DNA of 33,502 nucleotides, from contig JADFKK010000051.1 in NCBI GenBank assembly GCA_022564995.1, forward strand, positions 1 through 33,502. Reading direction: 5' to 3'. Positions 8,610-17,105 of the stretch are shown one piece after another. The number at the start of each line of letters is the position of its first letter. Position 1 is the stretch's first letter. Both the position numbers and the translations under genes were made by a program. Origin of the DNA: Planctomycetota bacterium. Its GTDB lineage: Bacteria > Planctomycetota > Planctomycetia > Pirellulales > JADFKK01. Below the pieces are notes generated by a model. The model had not been told where the DNA came from, did no database searches, and was given only the letters and a program-made list of their open reading frames with translations.

Positions 8610-8641
8610 ACGGTAACCGGGGGCTAGCGCCCCGCGGCTGA
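8610..8641. repeat. Partial family C palindrome
   Basis: A short relative of the element at 4168: CGGTAACCGG followed by a perfect GGGGC-TAGC-GCCCC hairpin and GCGGCTGA. It lies in the 70-base gap between two convergent genes, where a hairpin could end transcription in both directions. Confidence 0.6.
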
Positions 8642-8655
8642 TGAATGATCCGCTG

Positions 8656-9816
8656 CTAAGCCGTCTTCGTGGCCTTGGCTTGTTCCTTAGGCTGCTCGTC
8701 GTCGGCCGAAGCCCGGGGGCCGCGGCGTCGGTCGTCACCGGAGCGTTGCTTGCGATACCGCTCGATCCGCTCCTTGAACTTCTTGTGGGCCTCTTCAAAC
8801 TTCTTCTTAACCTCGGCCTTGTCAATCTTACCGTCCTTGTTCGTGTCGAGGTGTTCAAAGATGCGGTCAAGCGCCTCACCGCCATGCGGTGTTCGGCCGG
8901 GGCCGCCGAACGAAGGTCGGCCACGACTCGGTCCGCCGCGCTGAGAGCCCGGTCCACGATGCGCCGCAGGACCGCGTCCGGGGCCACGACCATGGAAGCT
9001 TTGCGGTCCGCGACCGGGGCCGGGTCCGCGATGGGCCGAAGGTCCGCGCCCCTGCGGTCCGCGACCGTGGAAGCCTTGCGGTCCACGGCCATGAAAACCT
9101 TGCGGTCCACGTCCATGAAATCTTTGCGGTCCGCGGCCGTAGCCGCGATGCGCCGCAGGCCCACCACGTTGTGGACCGTGGAAGCCTTGCGGTCCACGGC
9201 TCGGTCCGCGCCGGCCATATGCCGATGGACCGTGGCCCCTGTTGTGGCCTCTGCTGCGGCCATGATAACCGTGCGGTCCGCCGCGATGGCCAGCACCGCG
9301 GGCCTGATGGCCACGCTGCCCGCCCGATCCGCGCCCGCCCCAAGCGTGACTTCCGCCACCGTGGTGAGCCTGTCCGTGGTGAGCCTGTCCGTGGTGAGCC
9401 CGTCCGTGGTGAGCCCGTCCGTGGTGAGCCCGTCCGTGGTGTGAATGGTTATGACCAGACTTTTTGGCTTCAGACTTTTTGGCTTCAGACTTTTTGGCTT
9501 CAGGCTTTTTGGCTTCAGACTTCTTGGCTTCAGACTTCTTGGCCTTTTTCCCGTCGTCTTTCCTATCCGAGGGTGACTTTGCCTCGCCGCTCGGCCGCCG
9601 ACCACGGGGGCCACCGCGCGATTGGAAGAACTCGCGACCACGCTTTTCAAATTCCGCCCGAATCGCGCGGCGTTCTTCTTCGTCGAGCTTGCCGTCTTTG
9701 TTCTTGTCGAACCTTTTCAGGAACTCGCCACGGCCGCTGGGGCGTTGTGCCTGGGCCGGTGCGGCGACCAGCCACGTCATTCCCACGAGGATCAATGCAA
9801 TCGTTGACGTTTTCAT
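8656..9816 (-). CDS. Secreted EF-hand protein with His/Gly/Arg-rich repeats
   Basis: Start at 9816 is supported by AGGAAAGGGA upstream and by a signal peptide (MKTSTIALIL..., cleavage after AQA near residue 23). The protein has 386 residues. A first EF-hand loop (DKNKDGKLDEEE, residues 37-48) and a second (DTNKDGKIDKAE, about 323-334) flank a long low-complexity centre. That centre has KKSEA pentads, then HHGRA/HHGQA pentads, then repeats of the type GPQGFHGRG. The EF loops keep the D-x-D/N-x-D-G-x-h-D/E-x-x-E pattern and should bind calcium; the histidine pentads could bind transition metals. Both repeat blocks are tandem at DNA level and likely to vary in length. An exported matrix or metal-binding role is inferred. 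Confidence 0.85.
   Translation of the reverse strand: MKTSTIALILVGMTWLVAAPAQAQRPSGRGEFLKRFDKNKDGKLDEEERRAIRAEFEKRGREFFQSRGGPRGRRPSGEAKSPSDRKDDGKKAKKSEAKKSEAKKPEAKKSEAKKSEAKKSGHNHSHHGRAHHGRAHHGRAHHGQAHHGQAHHGGGSHAWGGRGSGGQRGHQARGAGHRGGPHGYHGRSRGHNRGHGPSAYGRRGPSRGPQGFHGPQRGGPAAHRGYGRGPQRFHGRGPQGFHGRGPQGFHGRGPQGRGPSAHRGPGPGRGPQSFHGRGPGRGPAAHRGPGSQRGGPSRGRPSFGGPGRTPHGGEALDRIFEHLDTNKDGKIDKAEVKKKFEEAHKKFKERIERYRKQRSGDDRRRGPRASADDEQPKEQAKATKTA
9361..9440 (-). repeat. 15-bp tandem repeat (HHGRA/HHGQA pentads)
   Basis: About five copies of a 15-base unit, on the plus strand GTGGTGAGCCCGTCC with C/T variants. Read on the minus strand it encodes the pentads HHGRA and HHGQA of the EF-hand protein. The unit keeps the reading frame, so copy-number changes would lengthen or shorten the protein without frameshift. 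Confidence 0.85.
9457..9543 (-). repeat. 15-bp tandem repeat (KKSEA pentads)
   Basis: About six copies of AGACTTTTTGGCTTC (plus strand) with single-base variants. On the minus strand it encodes KSEAK/KPEAK pentads in the same EF-hand protein, next to the histidine-rich block. Confidence 0.85.
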
Positions 9817-9978
9817 AAAATCCCTTTCCTGCCCCACCGGTGAAGTGAAACGTAAAGGCCGCCGTCGACACGCTCGCGAGCCGGCCTGTCATCACATGGG
9901 TATCTGCGAATTGAACCCCAGAGGCCGCGGTCGGTTTCGACGATTCCGCCGATTTTTCCGACGTCCCGTGCTAGCAGC

Positions 9979-10078
9979 GTAGGCCGCCGGCTTGCCGTGG
10001 CGCATTGATCGTGGCGGCCGAGAGGGTCGTTGTATAGACAAGTTGTGGCTCTCGCGCCGCGGCAAGCCGGCGGCCTAC
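9979..10078. repeat. Long inverted repeat, family E
   Basis: Two 25-base arms (9979-10003 and 10054-10078) match at 24 of 25 positions as inverted copies; each contains GCCGGCTTGCC or its complement. The 50-base spacer has no coding sign. It lies in the divergent gap between the EF-hand gene and the VanZ-like gene. A single related block (GTAGGCCGGCGGCT) occurs near 10596. Confidence 0.85.
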
Positions 10079-10150
10079 GGGGTCGATTGCGGAGTATGAT
10101 GGTAGGGTCGGGAAGCAACAAGACTACGAACAAAAACGGGGCGGGCTGCC

Positions 10151-10597
10151 GTGCCGACTTTGACCATGACCGCATCTGCCGGGCCGTTGCCTGCTCATCG
10201 ATTTGCCAAGCCGTCGCGGCTCGTCCTGATCGTGTACTGGGTTTGCCTGTTCATCGGCACGCACACGCCGAGAGATTCGGGCGTCGACCTGACCGTGACG
10301 GATAAAATTCTGCACTTCGGTGCGTACCTCGGCTTGGCGTTTCTGCTCGCCCTGGCCTGGTCGCTGCGCAGGCCGCTGGCGGCGCGCAGCTATGCGATCA
10401 TGGTCATCTTACTGGCTGCCTACGGCGCCCTCGACGAACTACTACAGATCCCCGTCAACCGCACCTGCGACCCACTCGACTGGCTCGCCGACGTTTGCGG
10501 CGTAGCGGTCGGGTTGGCGCTGTTTTTGCCGTTGGGCCGCTGGCTTGACGTGGCGCAACAACGGCCGCCCGTCGGAAAAGCGGGAATCGATCCGTAG
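10151..10597 (+). CDS. VanZ-like membrane protein
   Basis: A 148-residue integral membrane protein with four hydrophobic segments. It shows the VanZ-family signatures: DKILHFGAYLGLA after the first helix, and YGALDELLQIPVNR with DPLDWLADVCG before the last helix. The acidic and arginine residues of the second motif are intact. VanZ relatives are linked to low-level teicoplanin resistance in enterococci, but the role in planctomycetes is not known. GTG at 10151 is one possible start and ATG at 10166 another; both keep all helices. Monocistronic, convergent with the zinc-ribbon gene. Confidence 0.85.
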   Translation: MPTLTMTASAGPLPAHRFAKPSRLVLIVYWVCLFIGTHTPRDSGVDLTVTDKILHFGAYLGLAFLLALAWSLRRPLAARSYAIMVILLAAYGALDELLQIPVNRTCDPLDWLADVCGVAVGLALFLPLGRWLDVAQQRPPVGKAGIDP

Positions 10598-10653
10598 GCC
10601 GGCGGCTCGCGGGGGAATCGAAACGAGGTTGGTCGACGTTGTTTTGCCCGCCA

Positions 10654-10998
10654 TCACACGGTTTGGCCGAATAACGGCCCGCAGGCCTCGATAGCCGTCG
10701 CTACGCTGCCGTAGCAGACCCAAACGAGCAGGGCTGTTTCTACGGTTACGATGATCGACCAGATGATCTTGGCCCTGAGAGAGAACGCCCGGCTCAGCCA
10801 AAGCGCTGGCAGGCCGAGTGCTCCGGTCGCGCACAGCAGCACGAACAGCAGCGTGCGACGTCGGTGGATCCAATCCCACTTGTCGGCTGTGGATACTTCG
10901 GCCTTCGTCCGCGCGTGGCAATGCGGACAAACGTCGACCTCTACCGCCAGGGCGGCGTCGCAGCGATGGCAGGCGATTTGTTGAATGGTCAATGCCAT
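10654..10998 (-). CDS. Zinc-ribbon membrane protein
   Basis: A 114-residue protein from the ATG at 10998. An upstream in-frame ATG at 11100 would add 34 residues that overlap an inverted repeat, so the shorter form is preferred. Two CxxC pairs (C10/C13 and C24/C27, CHRC and CPHC) form a zinc ribbon. They are followed by a basic stretch and two hydrophobic segments at about 48-66 and 77-97. This is the layout of small bacterial zinc-ribbon membrane proteins of unknown function. Convergent with the VanZ-like gene, 56 bases away. Confidence 0.7.
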   Translation of the reverse strand: MALTIQQIACHRCDAALAVEVDVCPHCHARTKAEVSTADKWDWIHRRRTLLFVLLCATGALGLPALWLSRAFSLRAKIIWSIIVTVETALLVWVCYGSVATAIEACGPLFGQTV

Positions 10999-11057
10999 GG
11001 CATTTTCGTCCCAACAGGGGTATGCGGCACCACACACGGCTGTAAATGGCTCAATTA

Positions 11058-11129
11058 GCGGTAAGCCGCAGGCGGCTGCGATTCTTAGCCAGACGTTCAC
11101 TCACATCGCAGCCGTCTGCGGCACGCCGT
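11058..11129. repeat. Inverted repeat, family F
   Basis: Arms at 11058-11082 and 11105-11129 are imperfect inverted copies sharing GCCGCAGGCGGCTGCGAT and its near-complement. The 22-base spacer has no coding sign. It lies upstream of the zinc-ribbon gene. Confidence 0.75.
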
Positions 11130-11381
11130 AAAACAAGAAAAGAATTGACCGGGGCGGTCATTGCCACGGCAATCTCCCGCAAGATACTGTCTCTACCGAA
11201 AATTTCCCACGTCATTCTTTTTTTCTTAGGTGAACGCACCTGGGCGTTATTACGTCTAATTAGGGAGGCCACCGCAGCGCACCACGAAACTATCCGATAT
11301 TTCTGGAGTTTAATCTGTTGACGGATGCCCCCCGCTGAGTGGGCTTTCCGATCGGTTTCTGTGTGAATTTGGGAAAGTGAC

Positions 11382-11410
11382 TTGACCAACCGGAACCGTC
11401 TAACAAAAAT
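11382..11410 (+). promoter_or_regulatory. Possible promoter for the candidate ncRNA
   Basis: TTGACC at 11382-11387, a 17-base spacer, and AAAAAT at 11405-11410 fit a vegetative promoter with a weak -10. The sequence upstream (11180-11380) is visibly A/T-richer than its surroundings and has no gene. It sits just before the first strand of the long helix described for the candidate RNA. Confidence 0.35.
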
Positions 11411-11745
11411 AGAGGTGAAGTTCGAGCAACGAGGAATTCAGCGGCAGTCGAATCAACTCAGAGGCACAATTCCGAGTGGAAGTTGGAGACCGGAAAGGGA
11501 GTCTTCATCCGCTCGCCATTGTTTCGACCGCGCGGCTGGATCCGGGCTGTTTTGAGGCCAGGCCGGAAACCTCGAACTCCCACCTGAGGAAGCCCAAGGA
11601 ACAGGGACTGCCCACCTAAGAGCTTTGACGTATGCGGACGGGCCGTTGTTATGACGGTGCTGGGGATGCGCCGTCGTCAGCGTGCAAGCGACGCCGTGAG
11701 ACTGCGACGGAGAATCTCGCAAGAGATGCCCTGTTCGTGCGAATA
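11411..11745 (+). ncRNA. Candidate structured RNA, identity unknown
   Basis: This gene-free stretch can fold extensively. A long helix pairs 11413-11426 with 11571-11585 (AGGTG/CACCT plus AGTTCGAG/CTCGAACT). A second module is closed by GAACAGGG (11599-11606) with CCCTGTTC (11729-11736). Inside lie a CCGTCG/CGACGG stem with a nested GCGT/ACGC hairpin (11671-11710) and a hairpin ATCTC-GCAA-GAGAT with a GNRA tetraloop (11714-11727). CACCTAAG followed by CTTTGA (11613-11626) recalls the central bubble of some 6S RNAs, but the length and overall layout do not let me assign it. The + strand is chosen because of the possible promoter; the fold would also work antisense. The real ends are unknown. 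Confidence 0.35.
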
Positions 11746-11887
11746 ATCAAATGCCCGGTTGTGTGAATCGGGTGGCCGGCACTTCGCGAGACGCGGGCTC
11801 GTGGCACACCGGTAATGTTGACATTTAATCCAAGGCACCAAGCAACCGACGAATCAGCCGATGAAACTGGAACGCGGGAGGGACAGC

Positions 11888-12967
11888 ATGAAACCGATCC
11901 GATCTAAGACCGTTGAAGAGTACAAACTGGTTAGCAGCTTCGAGCGCGTGCGTGCAGCGCTGCTCGAAGACCAATACGCCGACCGCCTTGACCGGCCGCT
12001 GGCCTATTGGGCCTTGCCCAACGACCGCCGCTTGCCGCTGGCTTTTCTGGGGCACTCACTACGCAGCTTGTTGGAGACGCCCTTCGAGGAGCTTTCGTTG
12101 ACTCCCGGCATCGGCCAAAAAAAGATTGCGTCGCTCGTTAAGCTGTTGTCTCGGGCCACCAAAGATCATCCGCCGGAGATGCCACACGAAGTCGCCCGCC
12201 TGGCGCCTCTTCCGGCTGCCCCCGTCGGCGCGCCTGAGGGTTCGTCGGTCGACGGCCAGAGCTTCGATCCGGCGCTGGTATCTGAGGCGCTGTGGGTGCT
12301 ATGGCGCGACGCGGTGCGCAGCAGCGGCCAGCAGCACGAAAAGCTGGGCCGTTTGGCCCCGTCGCTGCAAGCGCTACCGACCGTGATCTGGCACACGCCG
12401 CTGGGCGAATACATCGATCGCACGGTGGACGAAATCCGTCACCTGAAGACACACGGCGAGAAGCGCGTGCGGGTGATTCTCGAGATCTACTACGTCGTGC
12501 ATGAGGTTCTGGCAACCGCCGGCTCGCAAGACCATCTGTCGATTCGGCTGATGCCCCGGTTCGTTTTGCCGATCGAACAATGGCTCAACGAGCTGCTGGC
12601 CGCCGAGCGCGTGCCCGACGAAGCGGAGATCAAGGCGAAGTTGGTCCAGCCGATGTTGGAGCAGATTCACGTCGACGCCGGCCCCACCATCGCCCGGCTG
12701 GCCGAAGGCCGTCTGGGCACCGAAGGCTCGCCGCAGAGCGTGCGGCAGCAGGCCCGCCGCATGGCCGTTACCCGGGCTCGCGTCTATCAGTTACTCGACG
12801 ACTGCAGCAAGGTCATGTCGGTTCGCTGGCCCGAGGGACGTCACTTGCTGGCGGCCCTCACGGACCACCTGCGGACGTTAGAGGCCGACGCTGACCAACT
12901 GCGGCTCTATAACGCCGCGATCGAATTGTTTTATCCCACGCACGACGGCGAGATCGAGAACGGTTAA
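11888..12967 (+). CDS. Putative DNA-binding protein (HhH-like and sigma-4-like helices)
   Basis: ATG at 11888 follows GGGAGGGA with ideal spacing and is preferred over the ATG at 11861. The protein has 359 residues and no signal or membrane segment. Residues 69-80 (LSLTPGIGQKKI) form a helix-hairpin-helix-like motif with GIG, comparable to the RNA polymerase alpha C-terminal domain. Residues about 292-306 (MAVTRARVYQLLDDC) look like the recognition helix of a sigma region 4 HTH. The middle is helical and unassigned. Both ends could contact nucleic acid, so a transcription or replication role is likely but not shown. It lies about 140 bases after the candidate structured RNA and converges on the large FG-GAP gene with a 28-base gap. 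Confidence 0.7.
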   Translation: MKPIRSKTVEEYKLVSSFERVRAALLEDQYADRLDRPLAYWALPNDRRLPLAFLGHSLRSLLETPFEELSLTPGIGQKKIASLVKLLSRATKDHPPEMPHEVARLAPLPAAPVGAPEGSSVDGQSFDPALVSEALWVLWRDAVRSSGQQHEKLGRLAPSLQALPTVIWHTPLGEYIDRTVDEIRHLKTHGEKRVRVILEIYYVVHEVLATAGSQDHLSIRLMPRFVLPIEQWLNELLAAERVPDEAEIKAKLVQPMLEQIHVDAGPTIARLAEGRLGTEGSPQSVRQQARRMAVTRARVYQLLDDCSKVMSVRWPEGRHLLAALTDHLRTLEADADQLRLYNAAIELFYPTHDGEIENG

Positions 12968-12995
12968 GGGGCGGTTCTCTCGGTTCCTCGCCAGT

Positions 12996-15900
12996 TCAAT
13001 CGGGATACTTCACCTGCAGCGTAGATTTACCAAGTACCTCGGTTGCTTCTGACTTTCGGCCGTCGGGCCAGACGATTTTGAGACGCTTCAGATGTCGCGA
13101 GGCGCCCAGGCCAAAGGTCAACGTGGTGGTGGACTGCGAGAGATAGCCGCTGCCCGCGTAGATTTCCGCCGTCTGGGTCGATCCATCGCTGAGGTGTGCG
13201 GTGACGCGGGCGCCGACGGCGGTCGGATTGCCTTTCGGGCCTTCGAGATGCACCGCTACGACACGGCCATCGCTTCGGCCATTGTGTTGAAACGCCGATA
13301 AGACGTCGTCGTTGACGCCCACCACAAAATCCGGCCAGCCATCGTCGTTCAGGTCCGTGGTGGCGAGGCTTTTGCTGTCCCCGGGCACAATCAAACCGCT
13401 GCGATCCGGCCAAACGGGGTCGAACGAACCATCACCGCGGCCCAGCAGCAACAGGCTCAATCCGCCGTCCATTCGGCCGGTTTCCGGCTGGGGACTGAAA
13501 AAGTTGTTCACCAGGTAAAGGTCCGCCACGCCATCGCCGTTGACCTCGGTAAGCACGACGCCGAACGCCGGCGCGATCTGCGCGAGCCGCGGTAGCGCCA
13601 GGAAACGAAAATGTCCCTTGCCGTCGTTGAGGAGCACGCCCGACTCCAATGTGTCGGCCGCAAAGCGGTGCGCCTCATTCAGGCACTTGGGTGTGTAGAT
13701 CTGCGGCAGCTCGGCGATCGCAAAGCCTTTGTACGTCGAAAACTTATCGCCCAGATGCGGCATCGCGTGGGTCGAACAGCTTTTGCCGCGAACCGGGAAG
13801 AGTTTTTTGTCTTCAAATTCTGCTTCGACCAGACGCATCGTCCCTTTGCCGTCGAAATCGCCGTAATAAAGTAGCGCAGGTTTCTCCTTGGAAGCATGGT
13901 ACTTGGTGTTCAACCCGAAGTTCGTTACGACGTAGTCGACATCACCGTCCCCGTCGAGGTCGCGGCCCGTAATGCCGTTCCACCAGCCGAGCCGGTCGGC
14001 GAGGCCCGCTTGTTGGGTCATGTCGACCAGCCGGCCACCGTCATTGCGAAACAGTTTGACCGGTCCCCATTCGTGCGTCACAAGCAGATCGACTCGACCG
14101 TCACCGTCTGCGTCGGACCAGAGCGCGCCGGTGACCAGCCCGGTCTTCAGCAGCGCCGGTGCAAGTTGCTGCGTCACGTCGACCAGGCGGCCGTCGTCGT
14201 TGCGCAGTAGTCGGCTGCTGGGCGAGAGGGGATACTTGCCGGGGATCACGCGACCTCCGACAAACAGATCCAGGTCGTTGTCGGCGTCAAAATCCCCGGC
14301 CACGACGACACCACCGCTGTCGCGTAGATCGGGAATCGTACCGACCGGCGCTTTGCTGAAGTTGCCGGCGCCGTCGTTCAAATAGAGACGGTCTCGCAAC
14401 ACCTCATCGCCCGGTTCGCACTCGACACCGCCGCTGACGACGTACAGGTCCGCATCTCCGTCTCCGTCGACGTCGAAGAACACGGCGCCCATGTCCTCAC
14501 AGGCCCGGTCGCCCTCGAATTGCCCGGGATTGTGGATGCGAAAACGACCGTCGCCCATGTTTATCCGTAGCATCGCCACGTCGCCGGCCGCCGCTCCCAG
14601 GTACAGATCGTCGTCTCCGTCGCCGTCAACATCGCTCCAGGCCATGCCCGGACCGAGCTGCGAGAGCTTGGCCGGCAGCAGCGGCTGGCGACGATAATCG
14701 TCGTACGGACGTTCGCGGTGACGCACCCCAACGAGCGACTCGCTACGGGTGTACATCGTTTTCGGTTGGCTGCGTGGAGCGGGTTGGGGCGCTGCGGTTT
14801 CGGGATGGCGGATCGTGTAAAATCGGTCAGCCGCAAGATTGGTTAGCGTCTGGACGTGCCCGAGGGGCCAACGCACCGTTAAACGGGAAACGGTGCGATC
14901 ATCACCAAGGCCAAAGTGGATGGTCGAATCATTACAGGAGAGAAAGCCGGTGGTCGGCATCATCTGACGGACTTGTGTGCCCGAATCCGTTTCGATGCGC
15001 ACTACGGCGCCCAGGCCGAAACGGTTTCCGCCCGGCCCGACCAGCCGAATCAGCAGGCGGTGTTTGCCGGCGGAACGATTGCGGTAGATCGTTACCGTTT
15101 CGCCCAGATTGGCCACGACCAGATCGAGGTCGCCGTCGCGGTCGAGGTCGCCGTAGGCCGCAGCGTAACTCATGCCGACGTGATCCAATCCCCAGGCCTT
15201 GCTGACGTCGTCAAACCGCAAGTCGCCACGGTTGCGATAGGCCAGGTTTTGTTCGGGCCGGGTCGGCGAGTCCTCGTACAGATCCCACTCGGTACGCCCG
15301 ATGCGCGCCTCGGGCGTAAACGAGCGGTCGGAGTCGTTGAAGCTGCGGGCTATTCCGTTGGTAAAGAAAACATCGACGCGACCGTCGTTGTCGAAGTCCG
15401 CCAACTTGACGGCCCAGGTCCAGTCGGAGCTATCCAGGCCCGTCAGGTAGGCGGCCTCCATGAAACGCCGGGTTCCCGTGTTGAGGTACAAGGCATTGCG
15501 CATGTACTGTGGGGGTCGGGCGTTGATCAGGAAGTCGCGAAAATTTCCCATATCGCCCATCGTCGTCTTTTGCATGAAGTGCGTCGTGGCCGACATGTCG
15601 GCGATCAAAAGGTCCGCTCGACCGTCGTTGTTCAAATCCGCCGAGTCGGCGCCCATCGAATTCCAGGACGTGTGCGGCATGACCTGCTCGACCACGTCGG
15701 TAAACGTGCCGTCCTGATTGTTTCGGTAGAGACGATCCGGATCGACGAAATCGTTGCCCACGTAAAGGTCGGGCCAGCCGTCTTCGTTGTAGTCCCACCA
15801 GGTCGCGGAGAGCCCTTCACCAGGATGCTCGATGCCTGCCGCGCGCGACACGTCCGTGAAACGCGTCTCGCCTTGCCGGCTATCGTTGCGAAACAGCCGG

Positions 15901-16700
15901 TCGCGACGTCCCACGGGGCCGATCGAGTAACGACCGGGGATCGGAAAGGAAAGCGTGTAGAACTTTTCCGCTCCCGGCAACAGGTACACCCGACCGTTCC
16001 TGACGCCGACCGGATCCTTGGCCGGCCAACCACCGGGCCGTTCAAAGCGGTTGGTCAACAGGAACATGTCCAGGTCGCCGTCCCGATCGTAGTCGCAGAA
16101 CGACGCCATCAGGCTGGCGTCGACGACATCCAGTTTCATCTCTTCGGCCCGATCGACGAACGCGCCGTCGCCCAGATTGACGTACACCGCGTTGGGCGCG
16201 TCAAAATTGCACACGTAGATGTCCAGGTCGCCGTCACCATCGATGTCGACCATCGTGGCGCCGGTGCCCCAGGCATCGCCTCCGCCGACGCCCGCCTCGT
16301 CCGTGACGTCCTCAAACTTCATATCGCCGATCTGGCGGTACAGCTTGTTCGTCCCGGGACCGCTGACCAGAAAGATATCAGGCAACCCGTCGCCGTCGAC
16401 GTCGCCGATCGCGATACCACCACACGCCGTGCCTGAGTGATACAGGTATTTACGAGGATGGCTGGTGTCCAGTGGATTGATGAAATGCAAACCGGTGTAG
16501 TCAGACGCCAAGCGTTCAAATCGCGGTCCGTCGCCGGCCGCTGCCTCCCTCAGCGGTCGAGAGGTCACAGAGTCGGTTAAAGTCGGTTCGCCGTTGGGCC
16601 TGTTTTCAGCCGCAGTCTCGTCGGTCGGCGCCCGTTGGCAGCCCGTGTCCGCCAGCGCCGCCAACAACACCACACATGCTAACCGTCTTAGGGTGCTCAT
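12996..16700 (-). CDS. Large secreted FG-GAP/VCBS repeat protein with two ASPIC/UnbV domains
   Basis: A 1234-residue protein from ATG 16700 (GGAGAGGA upstream). The N-terminus is hydrophobic and followed by a cysteine (LADTGC), suggesting a lipoprotein, though the lipobox is not canonical. About fourteen calcium-binding loops of the type DxDGDGxxDhhhx (for example DVDGDGLPDIFLV and DFDADNDLDLFVG) build two beta-propellers. Each half ends with an ASPIC/UnbV domain (about 563-640 and 1150-1230) with HFGLG or TFGLG and a WP-G motif, so the protein is a tandem duplication of a propeller plus ASPIC unit. Relatives are abundant in planctomycetes as surface proteins of unknown ligand. It is divergent from the PEP-CTERM gene and probably acts on the cell surface. 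Confidence 0.9.
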   Translation of the reverse strand: MSTLRRLACVVLLAALADTGCQRAPTDETAAENRPNGEPTLTDSVTSRPLREAAAGDGPRFERLASDYTGLHFINPLDTSHPRKYLYHSGTACGGIAIGDVDGDGLPDIFLVSGPGTNKLYRQIGDMKFEDVTDEAGVGGGDAWGTGATMVDIDGDGDLDIYVCNFDAPNAVYVNLGDGAFVDRAEEMKLDVVDASLMASFCDYDRDGDLDMFLLTNRFERPGGWPAKDPVGVRNGRVYLLPGAEKFYTLSFPIPGRYSIGPVGRRDRLFRNDSRQGETRFTDVSRAAGIEHPGEGLSATWWDYNEDGWPDLYVGNDFVDPDRLYRNNQDGTFTDVVEQVMPHTSWNSMGADSADLNNDGRADLLIADMSATTHFMQKTTMGDMGNFRDFLINARPPQYMRNALYLNTGTRRFMEAAYLTGLDSSDWTWAVKLADFDNDGRVDVFFTNGIARSFNDSDRSFTPEARIGRTEWDLYEDSPTRPEQNLAYRNRGDLRFDDVSKAWGLDHVGMSYAAAYGDLDRDGDLDLVVANLGETVTIYRNRSAGKHRLLIRLVGPGGNRFGLGAVVRIETDSGTQVRQMMPTTGFLSCNDSTIHFGLGDDRTVSRLTVRWPLGHVQTLTNLAADRFYTIRHPETAAPQPAPRSQPKTMYTRSESLVGVRHRERPYDDYRRQPLLPAKLSQLGPGMAWSDVDGDGDDDLYLGAAAGDVAMLRINMGDGRFRIHNPGQFEGDRACEDMGAVFFDVDGDGDADLYVVSGGVECEPGDEVLRDRLYLNDGAGNFSKAPVGTIPDLRDSGGVVVAGDFDADNDLDLFVGGRVIPGKYPLSPSSRLLRNDDGRLVDVTQQLAPALLKTGLVTGALWSDADGDGRVDLLVTHEWGPVKLFRNDGGRLVDMTQQAGLADRLGWWNGITGRDLDGDGDVDYVVTNFGLNTKYHASKEKPALLYYGDFDGKGTMRLVEAEFEDKKLFPVRGKSCSTHAMPHLGDKFSTYKGFAIAELPQIYTPKCLNEAHRFAADTLESGVLLNDGKGHFRFLALPRLAQIAPAFGVVLTEVNGDGVADLYLVNNFFSPQPETGRMDGGLSLLLLGRGDGSFDPVWPDRSGLIVPGDSKSLATTDLNDDGWPDFVVGVNDDVLSAFQHNGRSDGRVVAVHLEGPKGNPTAVGARVTAHLSDGSTQTAEIYAGSGYLSQSTTTLTFGLGASRHLKRLKIVWPDGRKSEATEVLGKSTLQVKYPD

Positions 16701-17105
16701 CCCGATTTGTCCTCTCCAAATGCGAACGGTCACTCGTGGCTACGCCGCTGTCGCGTCGTCGGCGGCGCACGGCTTCCTTTCCTCTGTTTTACCTTTTTTG
16801 GCGTCCACAGCCAGATTCTGTCGGACGCTAATATTGGGGGTGAGTCCGTCAAATCGGTGCGACAGCAACGTGTGCCGGGGGAAAAACGGCCCGAATTCCT
16901 CGATTTCGAGAAAAAGGCGGGCCTGCCATGCAATCAAATCCCCCCATTGAGGTTATTTTCTAGTACGATTCCAGGATTTTTTTCCCTGCAATATCGGAAA
17001 TATCGTTGCAATCGGAAAATCCGCAATTACAATAATCAGAGTTGGAGGTCACATCCGTTGGCGTGTGACGATGAACCGAACCAGATTTTGTAAGGGGAAC
17101 TAGTG
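16701..17105. other. Divergent intergenic region
   Basis: About 405 bases between the divergent FG-GAP and PEP-CTERM genes. The left 200 bases are GC-rich. The right part (about 16950-17040) is A/T-rich with repeated ATATCGGAAATAT-like half-palindromes and contains a good vegetative promoter for the rightward gene. Short open frames here show no coding character. Confidence 0.6.
17006..17033 (+). promoter_or_regulatory. Vegetative-type promoter of the PEP-CTERM gene
   Basis: TTGCAA (17006-17011), a 16-base spacer and TACAAT (17028-17033) match sigma-70 boxes at four of six and five of six positions. Transcription would start near 17040, leaving a leader of about 65 bases before the ATG at 17106. 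Confidence 0.5.

Noticed and set aside
9361..9543. Tandem 15-bp arrays as a possible CRISPR
   Set aside because: There are no spacers; units are contiguous and encode in-frame pentads of a secreted protein.
7989..9650. 553-codon minus-strand open frame across the alanine-rich and EF-hand genes
   Set aside because: It covers two better supported genes in other frames, and its K, S and L repeats mirror their tandem repeats. It is a GC-rich shadow frame.
11453..11722. 89-codon minus-strand frame in the structured region
   Set aside because: No ribosome binding site or domain, and it lies over strong RNA-like hairpins; more likely noncoding.
11818..11846. TTGACA as a -35 box for the 11888 gene
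   Set aside because: The position 17 bases downstream reads AGCAAC, which is not a -10 box.
14916..16436. 506-codon plus-strand open frame opposite the FG-GAP gene
   Set aside because: Composition is shaped by the antisense of DxDGDG loops (VAVEVAV-type strings), with no start signal or domain; the opposite strand is clearly coding.
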